64,000 nt of DNA from a gamma proteobacterium symbiont of Ctena orbiculata. GTDB lineage: Bacteria > Pseudomonadota > Gammaproteobacteria > Chromatiales > Chromatiaceae. Below the pieces are notes generated by a model. The model ran no database searches, was not told where the DNA came from, and saw only the letters and a list, made by a program, of their open reading frames with translations. The stretch is taken from NCBI GenBank assembly GCA_003058525.1, contig QBVD01000058.1, positions 34,725 through 98,724 of the forward strand. Reading direction: 5' to 3'. Within the stretch, counting starts at the first letter, position 1. Each line of letters starts with the position of its first letter. Shown here in pieces: positions 18,615 through 28,161 of the stretch. The position numbers were made by a program, and so were the translations under genes.

Positions 18615-21238
18615 CAGACTCCCCCGAAGCGCCAGATAAAATCATTAGCTACCTGTGCGCCAGTATCATCAAAAATGTAAACATCAAAGGTTGTAGGATT
18701 GCCCACCACGATATTGTCAACCGTGGGTGACAGCGCCGATGATCCAACCGGCGTGATTGAGATTGACTGCACTGCTGAATACTCATTGGCCAGAGTGATG
18801 GTGGTGGGCGAGACAGCAGAACTAGTGCCTGAGCCGTTCTCTTCACGCGGCACCGCATCCACCCGGATGCTCACACCGGTCAATTTCACCAACATCGTGT
18901 CCGTATCAGCCGCTGCTACGCGAATTCTGGCGTACCTGGCAGTGACCTTGGCCGTTAGATTCACGTACTGCGTCCAGTCAGACCCGTTTTCAGACAGCTC
19001 GAGGTACGCGGTAACAACGCCGGAGAGCGCCGAGAAGTCAATCTCGGCTTGCCATGTGCCCGAGATTAATAGTCCAGCGTCCCAAGTCTCGGAAAGGAGC
19101 TCCGACGAGCCACTCGAATGGTAGGTCGCCAAGGGGTTGGTATAGGTCGACATCACATTCGGGAACATCGACGCGATCGTGTCGCCCATCTCGGTTACAA
19201 AACGCCGAACCATATCGACCCGCCCGAGTTGAAACTCCCGAACATTGGTTAGCGTCGGTGACGAAAAATCGTTCGAATCGACCAGGAACGCACCGCTATC
19301 GAGGGTAACGACAACCTGTTGACGCGCCTCATTTGCCGAATACTGCCCGACACTATCAAGCGCCTTGACCATGAAATCCCACGTCCCCGCCGGCACGTCA
19401 TTTGTTACGATGCGGAGGGCGTCGACACGATCGATCAGTATCCCGTCGTCCCATAAACCGGATGCCGCAACGTAACGGATCTCATAGCGCCAGATATCGA
19501 GATCGACCGCCGGCTCCCAATTCAAGCGAACTTCACCGCCGACTTCGAAACCGTCGAGATTCGGCACGTCACCGGGAATAAGATATTTGCCGTTCGCCGT
19601 GATATTGACAGTTTGCCAATCCGATACCGCACCCACACTTGAAACCGTGCGGACTTGCACCGTGTAATAAACGAGATCCTGAACAGCGGGCGAGGTATAT
19701 TCCGGATCGGGCACGCTGGCCTGGTGGACGAGCGTCGGCCCGTCCATAACCCGCACGTCCCAGTGATCCAGATAGGTAAACGGTGAAGCGTCCCAGGTTA
19801 CCGCCAACCGAGACGCGTATGTCCCGTTTGCGAGTTGGTAGACCTCCTCGACAACACTTAACCCGGTCGGTGCCGGCGGGTCGGTCGGCGAGGGAAGCGT
19901 CGTGTCCTGGTACGTCGGAGCCGTTTCAATATTGTCGGAAAAGACGCCCGGTTGATATTCGTACCCGGTAACCTGCCAGCGTCCCGGCTCGATCGGAGTA
20001 ACACTCGTTATCCGGATCGGCTTCGCTGTCAGCCCCCGCGAACTGGTGACCGTAACAATGTCGCCGACCTGATCCTGCAACGCTTCGTCATGCGTGACGA
20101 ACGTCACTTCGAGATCGGTCAAGGTCAATGCATTCAATCGCTCGACGGCTTCACGTTGCGCCTGCGAATAACGATCGATACCCGGGAGGCTGACCTCCGA
20201 AACACGCCATTCGAGCGAACCATCGACGGCCCCCGAAAGATTTGCATAGGCGGGCGAGTCCCGCCATTCATCCGACGATTTGTCGGTGTAGTTGATTTTT
20301 ACAACGGTCGGAGCGTCCGCGACACTCTTCAAGCGAATCTGTAAACGCGGGTTTCCCCTATTGTCGGCAACGATATCGTCGTCGGTGATCGCCCGTGTGA
20401 CGGCTGCAGGTCGGTTACTGACAAGCTTGGTGATCGAACCCTCGTTGACCATGAAACACCCGGCGTAAACGCTCAGCGTATCGGCCCAGGTATCGACGTC
20501 GCTCTTGCTATTCAGTACCAGACCAAGCGTACGCCGTTTCTCGGTAGTCTGGACGAGTTCGTCACAATCATCGGCGACCGTGGACACGCTCCCCCAGTCG
20601 ATCGACTTGCCTCTACCATACAAGGCCGACGTCTCGAGATCCGCCAGCGCCAAGGCTGGATTATCCGAGTACAACCAGGTAGCGCTATCCGTAGGCGATT
20701 GACCAACGTCTCGCGGATCATAGACCTTTTTACCCCGGATCTGTGCGACGAATTGCGGCGCGTTCATATCAGTTGAGGCAGAGATCTCGACAACCGAATA
20801 AGCAAGGCCGACAGTCCGCCCGCGAATGGACGTAACGAGGGGGTTATTCCAACCGGAAAAAGCGTTCGCGAGTGTCGGATCGACGCCCTGTGTCGTTGTG
20901 CCTGTGTAGTGTGTGACGGTAACCGACGCCGGGGCGGGTGTACCGTCCGACAAATATAGCCCGTCGATCGCCTCGATCTCACCAAGACACCAAACCAGCA
21001 GCATGACCAAACGGTTCTGATAAACCGTCACCTTACCAACGAGTGGACCGGTTCGAAATTCACCATAGCCGAACGGCACCACTGCGCCTGCCCCAGCTAT
21101 CGACAATTGCCGATCGTCGGCGGTACTCGCGACAGAATTAACGACACGACGAGGAACAACCGACAACCGTCTGGCGGGTTCCGGTTCGAGATCAACCGCG
21201 GTCGGTGGTAGTGGGTAATCGGGTAGCTGCAGCGTCAT
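18614..21238 (-). CDS. Tail tip/host-specificity protein (J-like)
   Basis: 874 residues. The N-terminal half has the tip-protein core (VPFGYGEFRTGPLVGKVTVY; DPTLANAFSGWNNPLVTSIRG; TSALYGRGKSIDWGS). Fibronectin type III-like repeats follow from about 450 (DPPAPTGLSVVEEVYQ, YLDHWDVRVMDG, LDIWRYEIRYVAAS), then a sandwich-like C-terminus. Lambda J is about 1130 residues, so this is a shorter relative. It forms the tail tip and, with the fibre proteins, contacts the receptor. It overlaps the upstream gene by 4 bp. Confidence 0.85.
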   Translation of the reverse strand: MTLQLPDYPLPPTAVDLEPEPARRLSVVPRRVVNSVASTADDRQLSIAGAGAVVPFGYGEFRTGPLVGKVTVYQNRLVMLLVWCLGEIEAIDGLYLSDGTPAPASVTVTHYTGTTTQGVDPTLANAFSGWNNPLVTSIRGRTVGLAYSVVEISASTDMNAPQFVAQIRGKKVYDPRDVGQSPTDSATWLYSDNPALALADLETSALYGRGKSIDWGSVSTVADDCDELVQTTEKRRTLGLVLNSKSDVDTWADTLSVYAGCFMVNEGSITKLVSNRPAAVTRAITDDDIVADNRGNPRLQIRLKSVADAPTVVKINYTDKSSDEWRDSPAYANLSGAVDGSLEWRVSEVSLPGIDRYSQAQREAVERLNALTLTDLEVTFVTHDEALQDQVGDIVTVTSSRGLTAKPIRITSVTPIEPGRWQVTGYEYQPGVFSDNIETAPTYQDTTLPSPTDPPAPTGLSVVEEVYQLANGTYASRLAVTWDASPFTYLDHWDVRVMDGPTLVHQASVPDPEYTSPAVQDLVYYTVQVRTVSSVGAVSDWQTVNITANGKYLIPGDVPNLDGFEVGGEVRLNWEPAVDLDIWRYEIRYVAASGLWDDGILIDRVDALRIVTNDVPAGTWDFMVKALDSVGQYSANEARQQVVVTLDSGAFLVDSNDFSSPTLTNVREFQLGRVDMVRRFVTEMGDTIASMFPNVMSTYTNPLATYHSSGSSELLSETWDAGLLISGTWQAEIDFSALSGVVTAYLELSENGSDWTQYVNLTAKVTARYARIRVAAADTDTMLVKLTGVSIRVDAVPREENGSGTSSAVSPTTITLANEYSAVQSISITPVGSSALSPTVDNIVVGNPTTFDVYIFDDTGAQVANDFIWRFGGV

Positions 21239-21750
21239 CGCGATTCCAACACCAGGCTATCACCGTTCCACAGGATACGCGTTCCGGGAATCGGCATGTC
21301 TTCACCCAAAAACGAAGAGAGTTGCACGCGGGGGGTGCGAGCGGTCAAAACTCCGTCGGAGACAAGCGTCATGGTTACGTAGTCATCGATTGAAGGAACC
21401 CCGCTAATGACCCCTGAGAATAAATGCTCGGCGTCGTCAACGGCGTAAGGATCGCTCCCATACAATTGATAGATATCGACCGGAATGTCGCGGATACCGT
21501 TACCCAGGACAAGCGCACCATAGGCGTTATCGTGATTCAGCAGTCTGAGGCTTGCGGTCTGCCCGCCGCCCTTCGTTTGTCGAATTGAGCGAACCTCAAC
21601 CCCTGAGTCGATCCAGTTCTGGCCGTTCCAACTAACATCCCCGACAGTCGACAACCGAATAGCCGGCGCGTACCCCAATTCGACGAGATAGACCGGCGTC
21701 GTTGAGTCTTGCGCGACGGCGGTTGATACGGTGGCGGATAGGTTGCGCAT
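21235..21750 (-). CDS. Phage tail/baseplate hub-like protein
   Basis: 171 residues between tape measure and tip protein, sharing 1-4 bp overlaps with both. It opens with TTPVYLVELGYAPAIRLSTV and has SLRLLNHDNAYGALVLGNG and DAEHLFSGVISGV, a layout seen in tail hub proteins of the DUF2163 type. The position equals that of distal-tail components in siphophages. Exact family uncertain. Confidence 0.65.
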   Translation of the reverse strand: MRNLSATVSTAVAQDSTTPVYLVELGYAPAIRLSTVGDVSWNGQNWIDSGVEVRSIRQTKGGGQTASLRLLNHDNAYGALVLGNGIRDIPVDIYQLYGSDPYAVDDAEHLFSGVISGVPSIDDYVTMTLVSDGVLTARTPRVQLSSFLGEDMPIPGTRILWNGDSLVLESR

Positions 21751-24700
21751 TAGCCAACCTCACCAAAACCGGAGTATGTGACGTTGACATTGATTGGCCT
21801 GGCGGCCGCTTGGGCAAAGGTCGCCGCACCACTCGCAAGTGTGGCCGCCGCCTGCTGTTGCTGCTGTGCGGATTGCGTCAGTTGTTGGGCGAGCTGCTCC
21901 CCGCCCTGCTGGATTGCAGAAAGCAACGTGTCGCGGAGCTGCTCGGACTCTGTCGCCGCCCGGGTCCGCTCGGTCTCGAGGCGATCATTCGCCTGCCCCA
22001 TAACACCCTCTAGGAAATCGACAAACTCGCCGGAAACCTCGGCACGTTGTTCACCTGACAAGAGCCCATAGGCCTGATTCGTCAGTGAGTTGATCCGGTT
22101 AACAGTCTCGTTGATCTCTGTCGGGTCGGTCAGGTTTGCCAGACTCGACGCCAAGGCCTCCGCCTGGTCGCTGAAATAATCATACTGCTGTCGGGTGTCC
22201 ATGACCGACAAGCGGATCGACTCGATACTGCCTTGCAGCGTATTGTTTAAACTCTGCTGTATGGTCGAGATCTGATTCAGGTATTGAATCTCGAGTTCGT
22301 ATCTTGAGCGCAACGCGGTTGCAAGTGACGTAGTCGCGTCGGTTGTGCCGTCATAGGCGCTACCGAGATCCCGGACGGCGGACGTTGATTCATCGAAGCG
22401 ATCCCGCAAGGTACGTGACGCGTCAGCAAGTAGCCGCGCCTGATCGGCAAGACTGTCGCTACTGATAAAATCGGCGATCTCTTTGAACGACAGGAGCCGT
22501 GTGGAAATCTCTTCGACACTATTCGCCCCGATCTCCGCAAGGTCTGCGAATTGGAAATCGAGTTCACGAACGATCAACCGCAACCGCGCGACCATCCGTT
22601 CGGTAAAGTCGTCGGCCTTGCGGTCCTGCTCAGTCCAGCCATCGAGCGCATTGGCGATATTGCTCGTCGCTTCAGGCCCGAATGCGTTGGCGATCAGATC
22701 ATCGATCGCGGCAATTGCCTCAAAAGAGGATCGAAGATCGCCCGCCTTGATATTACTCGAACCCTGGTCAGCAAGACCGAGATACCCGAACGCCGATCGG
22801 ACGGAAACGTCGTCTTCGAATCCTGCATTCGTGCGGCGGTTGGTGTAAGTCGCGTATGCGGTATCGTCACCGCCAAACGCCCCGCCTATAGCACCCCCAG
22901 CGAGACCCCCAATAACCGCCCCTACAGGCCCGCCAAACGCCATTCCGACTGTCGCCCCAAGAGAACCACCGGCCCCGCCATGCCCGCCGAAAAGCTTATC
23001 CCCAGCCAGCCCACCAAGAAGACCAGCTACGCCGTATTGCCAGTTTGCATACTGGCTTGCGTTTCCGAGCAATCCTACCCCGACACTATCTCCGAAATTC
23101 ACTAAACTGGTGCCGATCGAGTTACCGCCAAACAATGACGACTGGCCACCCCCCAACGGTGAGGCATTCGCCGCGCCACTGGATACAACCCCCATCGATA
23201 CAAGGATCGGGCGGGTTATCGCGGCGTGCGCTAGTTCGCCGATCATATCCTTGAAACTATCTACGAGTCTATCCTTAAACTCACCAAACGAATTAAACGC
23301 CCCTTTCCACGCATCGGCAAATGTCTCATCAATACGCTTGCTTGCCTCAGCCCACGCATCTGTGAAAGTATTTACCTCGGCGTGTGCTGATGCTGTAACA
23401 GTGATCAATTCACTGGTGGACCGTGTGCTTTCCTTAAGCCATTTATCAGTCAGCTCTAACTGTTTGGCATATTCCTTTTCAGTCAGACTCCCCTGGGCGC
23501 GTAAAGCCGTCAGTTCGTCAAGCTTTCTGCCGTGCTCATAGTTTATTCTAAGTTCATTATCCAGCGAGAACAGCAGATCCTCCATGGCCCCAATCTGATC
23601 TTCAATAGCCTCAGTGTTGCCTTTCCTGCTTTTGGTGTTTTTGTCTGTTTCGGTTGTATTGTCCTTAGTCTTATCGGTCGATTCCTCCATCGACTTATTA
23701 AGAAGGTCGATTTTCTTCTCAGAATCAGTGACTATCTTTTTCAGTTTGTCTAGTTGGTTGGTATAAGCTTTCCAGGCCGGGGTGCCCTTCAATCCCTGCT
23801 GCTCCAGTTGGTTTAACTGGACATTGACTGCCTCAATGGCAGGTTCCATGCTCCTGATGGTTTCCTTGAGTTCCAGGATCTGTTGTTCGGCGGCGGATAG
23901 CTCAGGTGTGACACCGTGCAAGATGTTACTGAACGCCTTGTTCAGCGCCCCACCGACGGCTGCAAAGAAACCCTCTGTCTTCGCCAGCTCGTTGAATTTA
24001 TCAATGACCTGTGTAAGTCCAGGCGCAAGCTTCAAGACAAGCTGATCAGTCAATCCTTTTGCCGACGCTGTCATGCGTGTCCATGCGTCGTTGGCATCAT
24101 CTGCTGCCTGTACCTGTTCACTACTCAAGGAAAGACCAAGTTCACGAGCCTCCTCACGCATTTCTGCGATAGCAGACGCTCCGCCCTTCATGGTCTGCAG
24201 TAATGCGACGCCCTCAGAGTCCCACAACTTCATCCCAAGGCGGACCCGGTCGGACTGAGACCCGACGCCTTCCATTGCTTTCGCGATCGCTTCGAACTGA
24301 TCCTCGGGCTTCAACCTGGCAAGTTGTGTCGCCTCGAGGCCGAGTTCCTTAAGCGCGTTTTTGGCTTCACCTGTACCCTGTGCGGCTTCAGCGATACGGC
24401 GGGTCTGACGTTGCCAGCCGATTGTTAATTGATTGAATTGGACGCCTGAGAGGTCGGCGACGTGACGGTATTCGGAGAGCGCCTCGGTCGAAGCCCCGAT
24501 ACGGGTGGAAAGCTCGCCGATCGAATCGACAGCATTGAGGGTACTTTTTACAACAGAGGCAAGACCGGCAACCGTCGCGACTGGAACGAGCGTCTTAAGC
24601 AATCCCGACATTTTGCCGATCGAATTGCCATAGTCTCTAGACGCTTTTGTCCCGCGGCGCTTGGTATCGTTCAGCGCACCTAGTTGGCTACGCGTCGCTT

Positions 24701-24764
24701 TCAGCGATTTGACCGCGCCTGAAGAATCGCCGCTGACAATTACGCCGGTTTTGTAGTTTGCCAT
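21750..24764 (-). CDS. Tail tape measure protein
   Basis: 1004 residues, the largest tail gene, directly after the chaperone pair as in lambda. The N-terminus is helical (SGAVKSLKATRSQLGALND), then a TMP core (GELSTRIGASTEALSEYRHVA; LGMKLWDSEGVALLQTM), a Gly/Ala-rich hydrophobic part near 570-650 (GMAFGGPVGAVIGGLAGGA), and a Gln-rich coiled C-terminus. It sets tail length and is ejected with DNA. The start overlaps the upstream stop (TAATG). Confidence 0.92.
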   Translation of the reverse strand: MANYKTGVIVSGDSSGAVKSLKATRSQLGALNDTKRRGTKASRDYGNSIGKMSGLLKTLVPVATVAGLASVVKSTLNAVDSIGELSTRIGASTEALSEYRHVADLSGVQFNQLTIGWQRQTRRIAEAAQGTGEAKNALKELGLEATQLARLKPEDQFEAIAKAMEGVGSQSDRVRLGMKLWDSEGVALLQTMKGGASAIAEMREEARELGLSLSSEQVQAADDANDAWTRMTASAKGLTDQLVLKLAPGLTQVIDKFNELAKTEGFFAAVGGALNKAFSNILHGVTPELSAAEQQILELKETIRSMEPAIEAVNVQLNQLEQQGLKGTPAWKAYTNQLDKLKKIVTDSEKKIDLLNKSMEESTDKTKDNTTETDKNTKSRKGNTEAIEDQIGAMEDLLFSLDNELRINYEHGRKLDELTALRAQGSLTEKEYAKQLELTDKWLKESTRSTSELITVTASAHAEVNTFTDAWAEASKRIDETFADAWKGAFNSFGEFKDRLVDSFKDMIGELAHAAITRPILVSMGVVSSGAANASPLGGGQSSLFGGNSIGTSLVNFGDSVGVGLLGNASQYANWQYGVAGLLGGLAGDKLFGGHGGAGGSLGATVGMAFGGPVGAVIGGLAGGAIGGAFGGDDTAYATYTNRRTNAGFEDDVSVRSAFGYLGLADQGSSNIKAGDLRSSFEAIAAIDDLIANAFGPEATSNIANALDGWTEQDRKADDFTERMVARLRLIVRELDFQFADLAEIGANSVEEISTRLLSFKEIADFISSDSLADQARLLADASRTLRDRFDESTSAVRDLGSAYDGTTDATTSLATALRSRYELEIQYLNQISTIQQSLNNTLQGSIESIRLSVMDTRQQYDYFSDQAEALASSLANLTDPTEINETVNRINSLTNQAYGLLSGEQRAEVSGEFVDFLEGVMGQANDRLETERTRAATESEQLRDTLLSAIQQGGEQLAQQLTQSAQQQQQAAATLASGAATFAQAAARPINVNVTYSGFGEVG

Positions 24765-25057
24765 TAGGTTTGATTGTCCAAAAAGCCACGCTCGATCAGG
24801 CGCACCGCGTCGAGAATCTCGACACGTTTCTTACGCTTGACCATTAGGTTGATAACGCTGGTTACTGCTTCGTATTTGAGCGCCAGGGTAGCGCCTGTGA
24901 AATGGTTCCTATCCCACTGGTTATTGACACGCCGAAAGACTTCCCAGGCTTCCCAGTTGTCGGAATAGACAGTAAAGGTTTCAGTATCCGGTTGTCCGGC
25001 TTTGAATATCGCAATCGATTTTTCGATATCCTCGGCGGCCGTACCGAACGCCTCCAT
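24764..25057 (-). CDS. DUF1799-like tail assembly chaperone, frameshift extension (GT)
   Basis: 97 residues from ATG 25057, with the DUF1799 signature (WEAWEVFRRVNNQWDRN, FTGATLALKYEAV). The frame stays open upstream to a slippery heptamer at 25138-25132 inside the 3' end of the preceding gene. A -1 shift there would append 25 residues plus this domain to the upstream protein, giving a fusion of about 241 residues. This is the lambda G/GT arrangement. The isolated ATG has no good ribosome site, supporting synthesis mainly as the fusion. Confidence 0.85.
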   Translation of the reverse strand: MEAFGTAAEDIEKSIAIFKAGQPDTETFTVYSDNWEAWEVFRRVNNQWDRNHFTGATLALKYEAVTSVINLMVKRKKRVEILDAVRLIERGFLDNQT

Positions 25058-25125
25058 GGATTGACGGACACCCTTGAAATCGTCTTGAACACTACCCCGC
25101 TTCCCTGCGGAATATGCGCCAAGGT

Positions 25126-25488
25126 TCAGGAGTTTTTTGCTTGTAACGCCTTGTATCCGAGTTGTACTTTGCCGAATCCATCAACGATAGCTCGCGCGTA
25201 ATCCCTGTCGGTCATAACCATTTCGAGGTTCTCGTCATTGAATTCGACGGGGGTTCCGTCGTCGAACTCGATACCGCTCCAACCGAGCAGGTATTCCTGG
25301 ATAACGCTAAGGTCGTCGTTTTCGCCATGCGCGACCGAGTCGACAACCTCTTTAACCTTTTTACGATCTGGAATACGTTTAAAAGTAAGCTTGAACTTTA
25401 CGGGGGTTTCTTTTCCCATATCGTCCATAACATTTGCGGTGACTTGCAGAGTGATTTCGTTTTTAACGCCCTTAAGAACCTTAGACAT
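25126..25488 (-). CDS. Tail assembly chaperone (G-like)
   Basis: 120 residues, after GGAGTATTCACA. Beta-rich N-terminus (VKNEITLQVTANVMDDMGK) and helical C-terminus (RDYARAIVDGFGKVQLGY). It lies between tail tube and tape measure, the fixed place of the lambda G-type chaperone that coats the tape measure during tail assembly. The last codons GCA AAA AAC TCC TGA contain the slippery heptamer. Confidence 0.85.
   Translation of the reverse strand: MSKVLKGVKNEITLQVTANVMDDMGKETPVKFKLTFKRIPDRKKVKEVVDSVAHGENDDLSVIQEYLLGWSGIEFDDGTPVEFNDENLEMVMTDRDYARAIVDGFGKVQLGYKALQAKNS
25132..25138 (-). other. Programmed -1 ribosomal frameshift site (A AAA AAC)
   Basis: On the minus strand the heptamer A-AAA-AAC is in the zero frame of the G-like gene (GCA AAA AAC), two codons before its stop. 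After a -1 slip the ribosome reads CTC CTG AAC CTT and stays open for 25 codons to the ATG of the DUF1799 gene at 25057, in the same frame. This matches the X-XXY-YYZ rule exactly. GC-rich sequence downstream could form a stimulatory structure. Confidence 0.88.
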
Positions 25489-25562
25489 TGTGAATACTCC
25501 ATAGAGGGCAGCCAGCGAGCACGGTCAACACCCACCAGCCACCCGGGACCGTTGAGGGACCG

Positions 25563-26492
25563 TTAAGTTGTGGTGATGGTTAGCTCGTCGTTGCCCGCGT
25601 CGGTGGGGATCAATGCGAGGTTTGCCTGGATGAGGGTTTCGCCGTTCGCGTCGCCATAGGTCGGCTCGAGGAGTTGCACGTTTGGGGCGTCAAGCGTGAC
25701 GATATTGCCGGCAGCCGTACCGTGAACGATCTGCAACGCGCCGAGGGTGTTGTTCTTGGCGGCGGTGAAAAAATTCTGCACCGACAAGGCAGGCGCGATA
25801 AACGAGATCGAGCCCGCCGGCTGGCGGTCGACAATCGATACGCGTTTCTCGTTGGGGCGGTCGGCGTGCTGGACATCGACGCCCAAGTCGATTGACAGGC
25901 TCTCGAGAATGCACGCGTACCCATGGAGCGATACGGTCGGCGTATTGACGTTTGAAACAGGAAGCGGCGTTTGCCAGCCGGTGAAGTCCGGGGTCGGATC
26001 GGCGACCGAGGAAGGGTCGACCCACATACCTGTAAACGTGAAATTGTAATAAGGGATATTGTCCCGACTGAATTCGAGAGAAACGGACCCATGCGCACCT
26101 ACGAGGGCATGTTTCTGACCATCGCGGAAAAAGTAAATGGTCAACGATGGTTCGTTACCGGAGATCAGGCCATTGACGACACTGGTACCAGCATTGATCG
26201 ATTCATCACCGCCGCACGCTTGTAGCAGGATACTCCAGGGGGCCGGGGTATCGGCTGCACCGCCGCCTGCGATCTCAACCTGAAAGCTAACCTGCACATG
26301 CGTATTGACATGGATCTGTTGGCTGTTACCGAGGTACGGGCGGGCGTTGTTGCGGCTTACTGTGCCGCCGGCCAGGGGGGTGATAGTTGGTTCGGTAACG
26401 AGGATTGCATCGGAACCGAGCGGGGCTTCGTCAACGCCGTAAGACGCTTCTACGGCGGCAAGAATGATAGTCTTACGAGTTTTCAAACCCAT
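25563..26492 (-). CDS. Major tail tube protein
   Basis: 309 residues with the layout of siphophage tube proteins: ATLxx-like opening (TRKTIILAAVEASYGVDEAP), a beta-rich core (VQVSFQVEIAGGG, YYNFTFTGMWVDPS), and a C-terminal domain with LDAPNVQLLEPTYGDANGETLIQ. It precedes the chaperone pair and the tape measure. The ATG at 26492 follows AAGGAGTCC. A terminator hairpin sits 30 bp upstream, so its transcription is set apart from that of the neck genes. Confidence 0.85.
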   Translation of the reverse strand: MGLKTRKTIILAAVEASYGVDEAPLGSDAILVTEPTITPLAGGTVSRNNARPYLGNSQQIHVNTHVQVSFQVEIAGGGAADTPAPWSILLQACGGDESINAGTSVVNGLISGNEPSLTIYFFRDGQKHALVGAHGSVSLEFSRDNIPYYNFTFTGMWVDPSSVADPTPDFTGWQTPLPVSNVNTPTVSLHGYACILESLSIDLGVDVQHADRPNEKRVSIVDRQPAGSISFIAPALSVQNFFTAAKNNTLGALQIVHGTAAGNIVTLDAPNVQLLEPTYGDANGETLIQANLALIPTDAGNDELTITTT

Positions 26493-26505
26493 GGTAAGGA
26501 CTCCT

Positions 26506-26540
26506 TATTTCAGGCATAAAAAAACCCGCCGAAGCGGGTT
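26506..26540 (-). terminator. Terminator/leader cassette before the tail tube gene
   Basis: On the minus strand AACCCGC-ttcg-GCGGGTT is followed by seven T residues, then ATGCCTGAAATA and the tail tube ribosome site. The 35-bp block is repeated at 40124-40158, before the capsid gene, with one mismatch in the stem. Confidence 0.85.
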
Positions 26541-26564
26541 AAGGGGGTGGAAGAAATTGACGGT

Positions 26565-27293
26565 CTAAATCTGTTCTATGTACAAGCTGTCTGAGTAGAC
26601 CTCCTGCCACAGCATCAGGCCCCCGCCACCATCAAGCGGGATACCTTGTTGATATTGAATCTGTGTCTCGTGGACCTGCTTACCGAGTAAGGCCCCTTGA
26701 ATCTCACGCCGTAGCGATTCGATCGACGCGCTATTGCTTATAATCACGACAGCGAAGGATTGTCTTTCCAGTTGGCGGACCAGGTTACCGAAGGGCGATG
26801 GGTCGGCGTTGGTGCCTACAGGGTAAACGATCGCCGCCGGTAACGATTGAGACGGGAGCGCGGAAACAACGAACGTTATCTCGATCACTGCGACATACAC
26901 GTTTTGTTCGTCGTCGAAGTCATACATCATGTCCTGAACTTCGATCGACCAAGCGCTAGCCTCGATGGCGGCCTGCACAGTCGCGACAGCCGTATCAAGC
27001 CCATCGATGGTTGTATCGCGTACGTATAGGTGCAGTGTGTCGGTGTGGGTTACGTGGTAGCCGTCGACAACCTGCGGGTCACTCGATACCAATTGATAAA
27101 CAAGGTTCGGATAAGTCGGATATTGGGGTAGCGACATCTGATAAACGCGATCACCCAACACGCCACTAAACACGGTCAGTATTTCATCGGTCGATACCAC
27201 TCCGAGCGATTGAACACCTGGGGGCGCGACCACCGCTTGCTGTAACGTCGGCGCATTGGCCGTCAGCAGATCGACATAGGGTTGAACGTTCAT
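26565..27293 (-). CDS. Tail terminator/completion protein, two-domain
   Basis: 242 residues. Residues about 1-140 look like a tail-completion (DUF3168-type) domain (STDEILTVFSGVLGDRVYQM, YPTYPNLVYQLVSSDP, EDMMYD-like end). Residues about 155-242 look like a second terminator-type domain (GNLVRQLERQSFAVVIISNS, QIQYQQG, LMLWQEVYSDSLYIEQI). The gene lies between the gp10-like neck gene and the tube gene, where tail terminators are expected. It may be a fusion of two related folds. Confidence 0.7.
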   Translation of the reverse strand: MNVQPYVDLLTANAPTLQQAVVAPPGVQSLGVVSTDEILTVFSGVLGDRVYQMSLPQYPTYPNLVYQLVSSDPQVVDGYHVTHTDTLHLYVRDTTIDGLDTAVATVQAAIEASAWSIEVQDMMYDFDDEQNVYVAVIEITFVVSALPSQSLPAAIVYPVGTNADPSPFGNLVRQLERQSFAVVIISNSASIESLRREIQGALLGKQVHETQIQYQQGIPLDGGGGLMLWQEVYSDSLYIEQI

Positions 27294-27847
27294 CCGGTGT
27301 TTTTATCCAGAAAGACTTTTAAGCGTTGATTGAATAGCGACTGTTGTTGACTGCGTGTTGCCTGCAGTGATTTCCAGACCAACCGCCGACCCGCAAAGCC
27401 GGGGTGCTCTATCGATGTGGCATAGCCCCCGCCGAACTTAAGCACCTTGCGGCCTCGAAACCGTTTCGTTTTGCCAACGTCGGGGATCGTGTGAGGCCTG
27501 ACGCCCATCTCGAGAAAATGCAATTTATAGTTCTGGTCCCACTTCTTACCCGGGGGAGCACCGATACTGCCTGCAACCTTCTTGGTTGCGCCGGCGAACA
27601 GGACCACCGATTCTCGGGAATATCCGAGCCGGGCTCTCGCCGATGCGCTCAAAGAACGGTGCCCGATCGCCCGACGAAGTGACCCGGTCACATTGCGGAT
27701 ACTGCCTTTCAGTCGCTTCTTAAATGGCCCCAGGGACGCCACCAAAGAAGACCGCATGCCCTTATCAGGGAGTTTGCCCTCGAGCGAATGAAGCCGAGAC
27801 ATGAGGCGCTCGAGCGGTGGATTGAAATCAACGTCAGCAACCGTCAT
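27290..27847 (-). CDS. HK97 gp10-like neck/tail-completion protein
   Basis: 185 residues, strongly basic. It has the gp10-type pattern: LERLMSRLHSLEGKL, a basic helical stretch (GPFKKRLKGSIRNVTGSLRRAIG), then YKLHFLEMGVRPHTIP and a C-terminal HPGFAGRRLVWKSL. It overlaps both neighbours by 4 bp. Acts at the head-tail junction. Confidence 0.85.
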   Translation of the reverse strand: MTVADVDFNPPLERLMSRLHSLEGKLPDKGMRSSLVASLGPFKKRLKGSIRNVTGSLRRAIGHRSLSASARARLGYSRESVVLFAGATKKVAGSIGAPPGKKWDQNYKLHFLEMGVRPHTIPDVGKTKRFRGRKVLKFGGGYATSIEHPGFAGRRLVWKSLQATRSQQQSLFNQRLKVFLDKNTG

Positions 27848-28161
27848 TGCTCGCGCTCACACATTAACGTAGTCGGTTTACGCGGGTTCTCCTGGTTGAG
27901 TACCGCGATAATGTTGTAAACGGTATCACCATGCTTTACCCGCATATCGGGGCGCACCCCATCGAGATAACGGATCACGATTTTAGTCGTCACGCTTGAG
28001 TTGACCTGGTGCGCCTCGAACCACTCCTTACCTGTCACGGAATAGATATCCGCGTAAACGTCGGCAAAGGTCGACCAGACAATCGTCGGCTGGCCGCTCG
28101 TACTGCGATCGCCGGTCGGTTGCTCGATGGTTATCGCGTGTTTGAGCCGCCCGCTGATCAT
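27844..28161 (-). CDS. Head closure/head-tail adaptor protein
   Basis: 105 residues of the SPP1 gp16 / HK97 gp7-type adaptor fold: GRLKHAITIEQPTG start, VWSTFADVYADIYSV, the KEWFEAHQVNSSVTTKIVIRY segment, and GDTVYNIIAVLNQENPRK. The order closure, gp10-like, terminator, tube is standard for siphophages. Confidence 0.88.
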   Translation of the reverse strand: MISGRLKHAITIEQPTGDRSTSGQPTIVWSTFADVYADIYSVTGKEWFEAHQVNSSVTTKIVIRYLDGVRPDMRVKHGDTVYNIIAVLNQENPRKPTTLMCEREQ

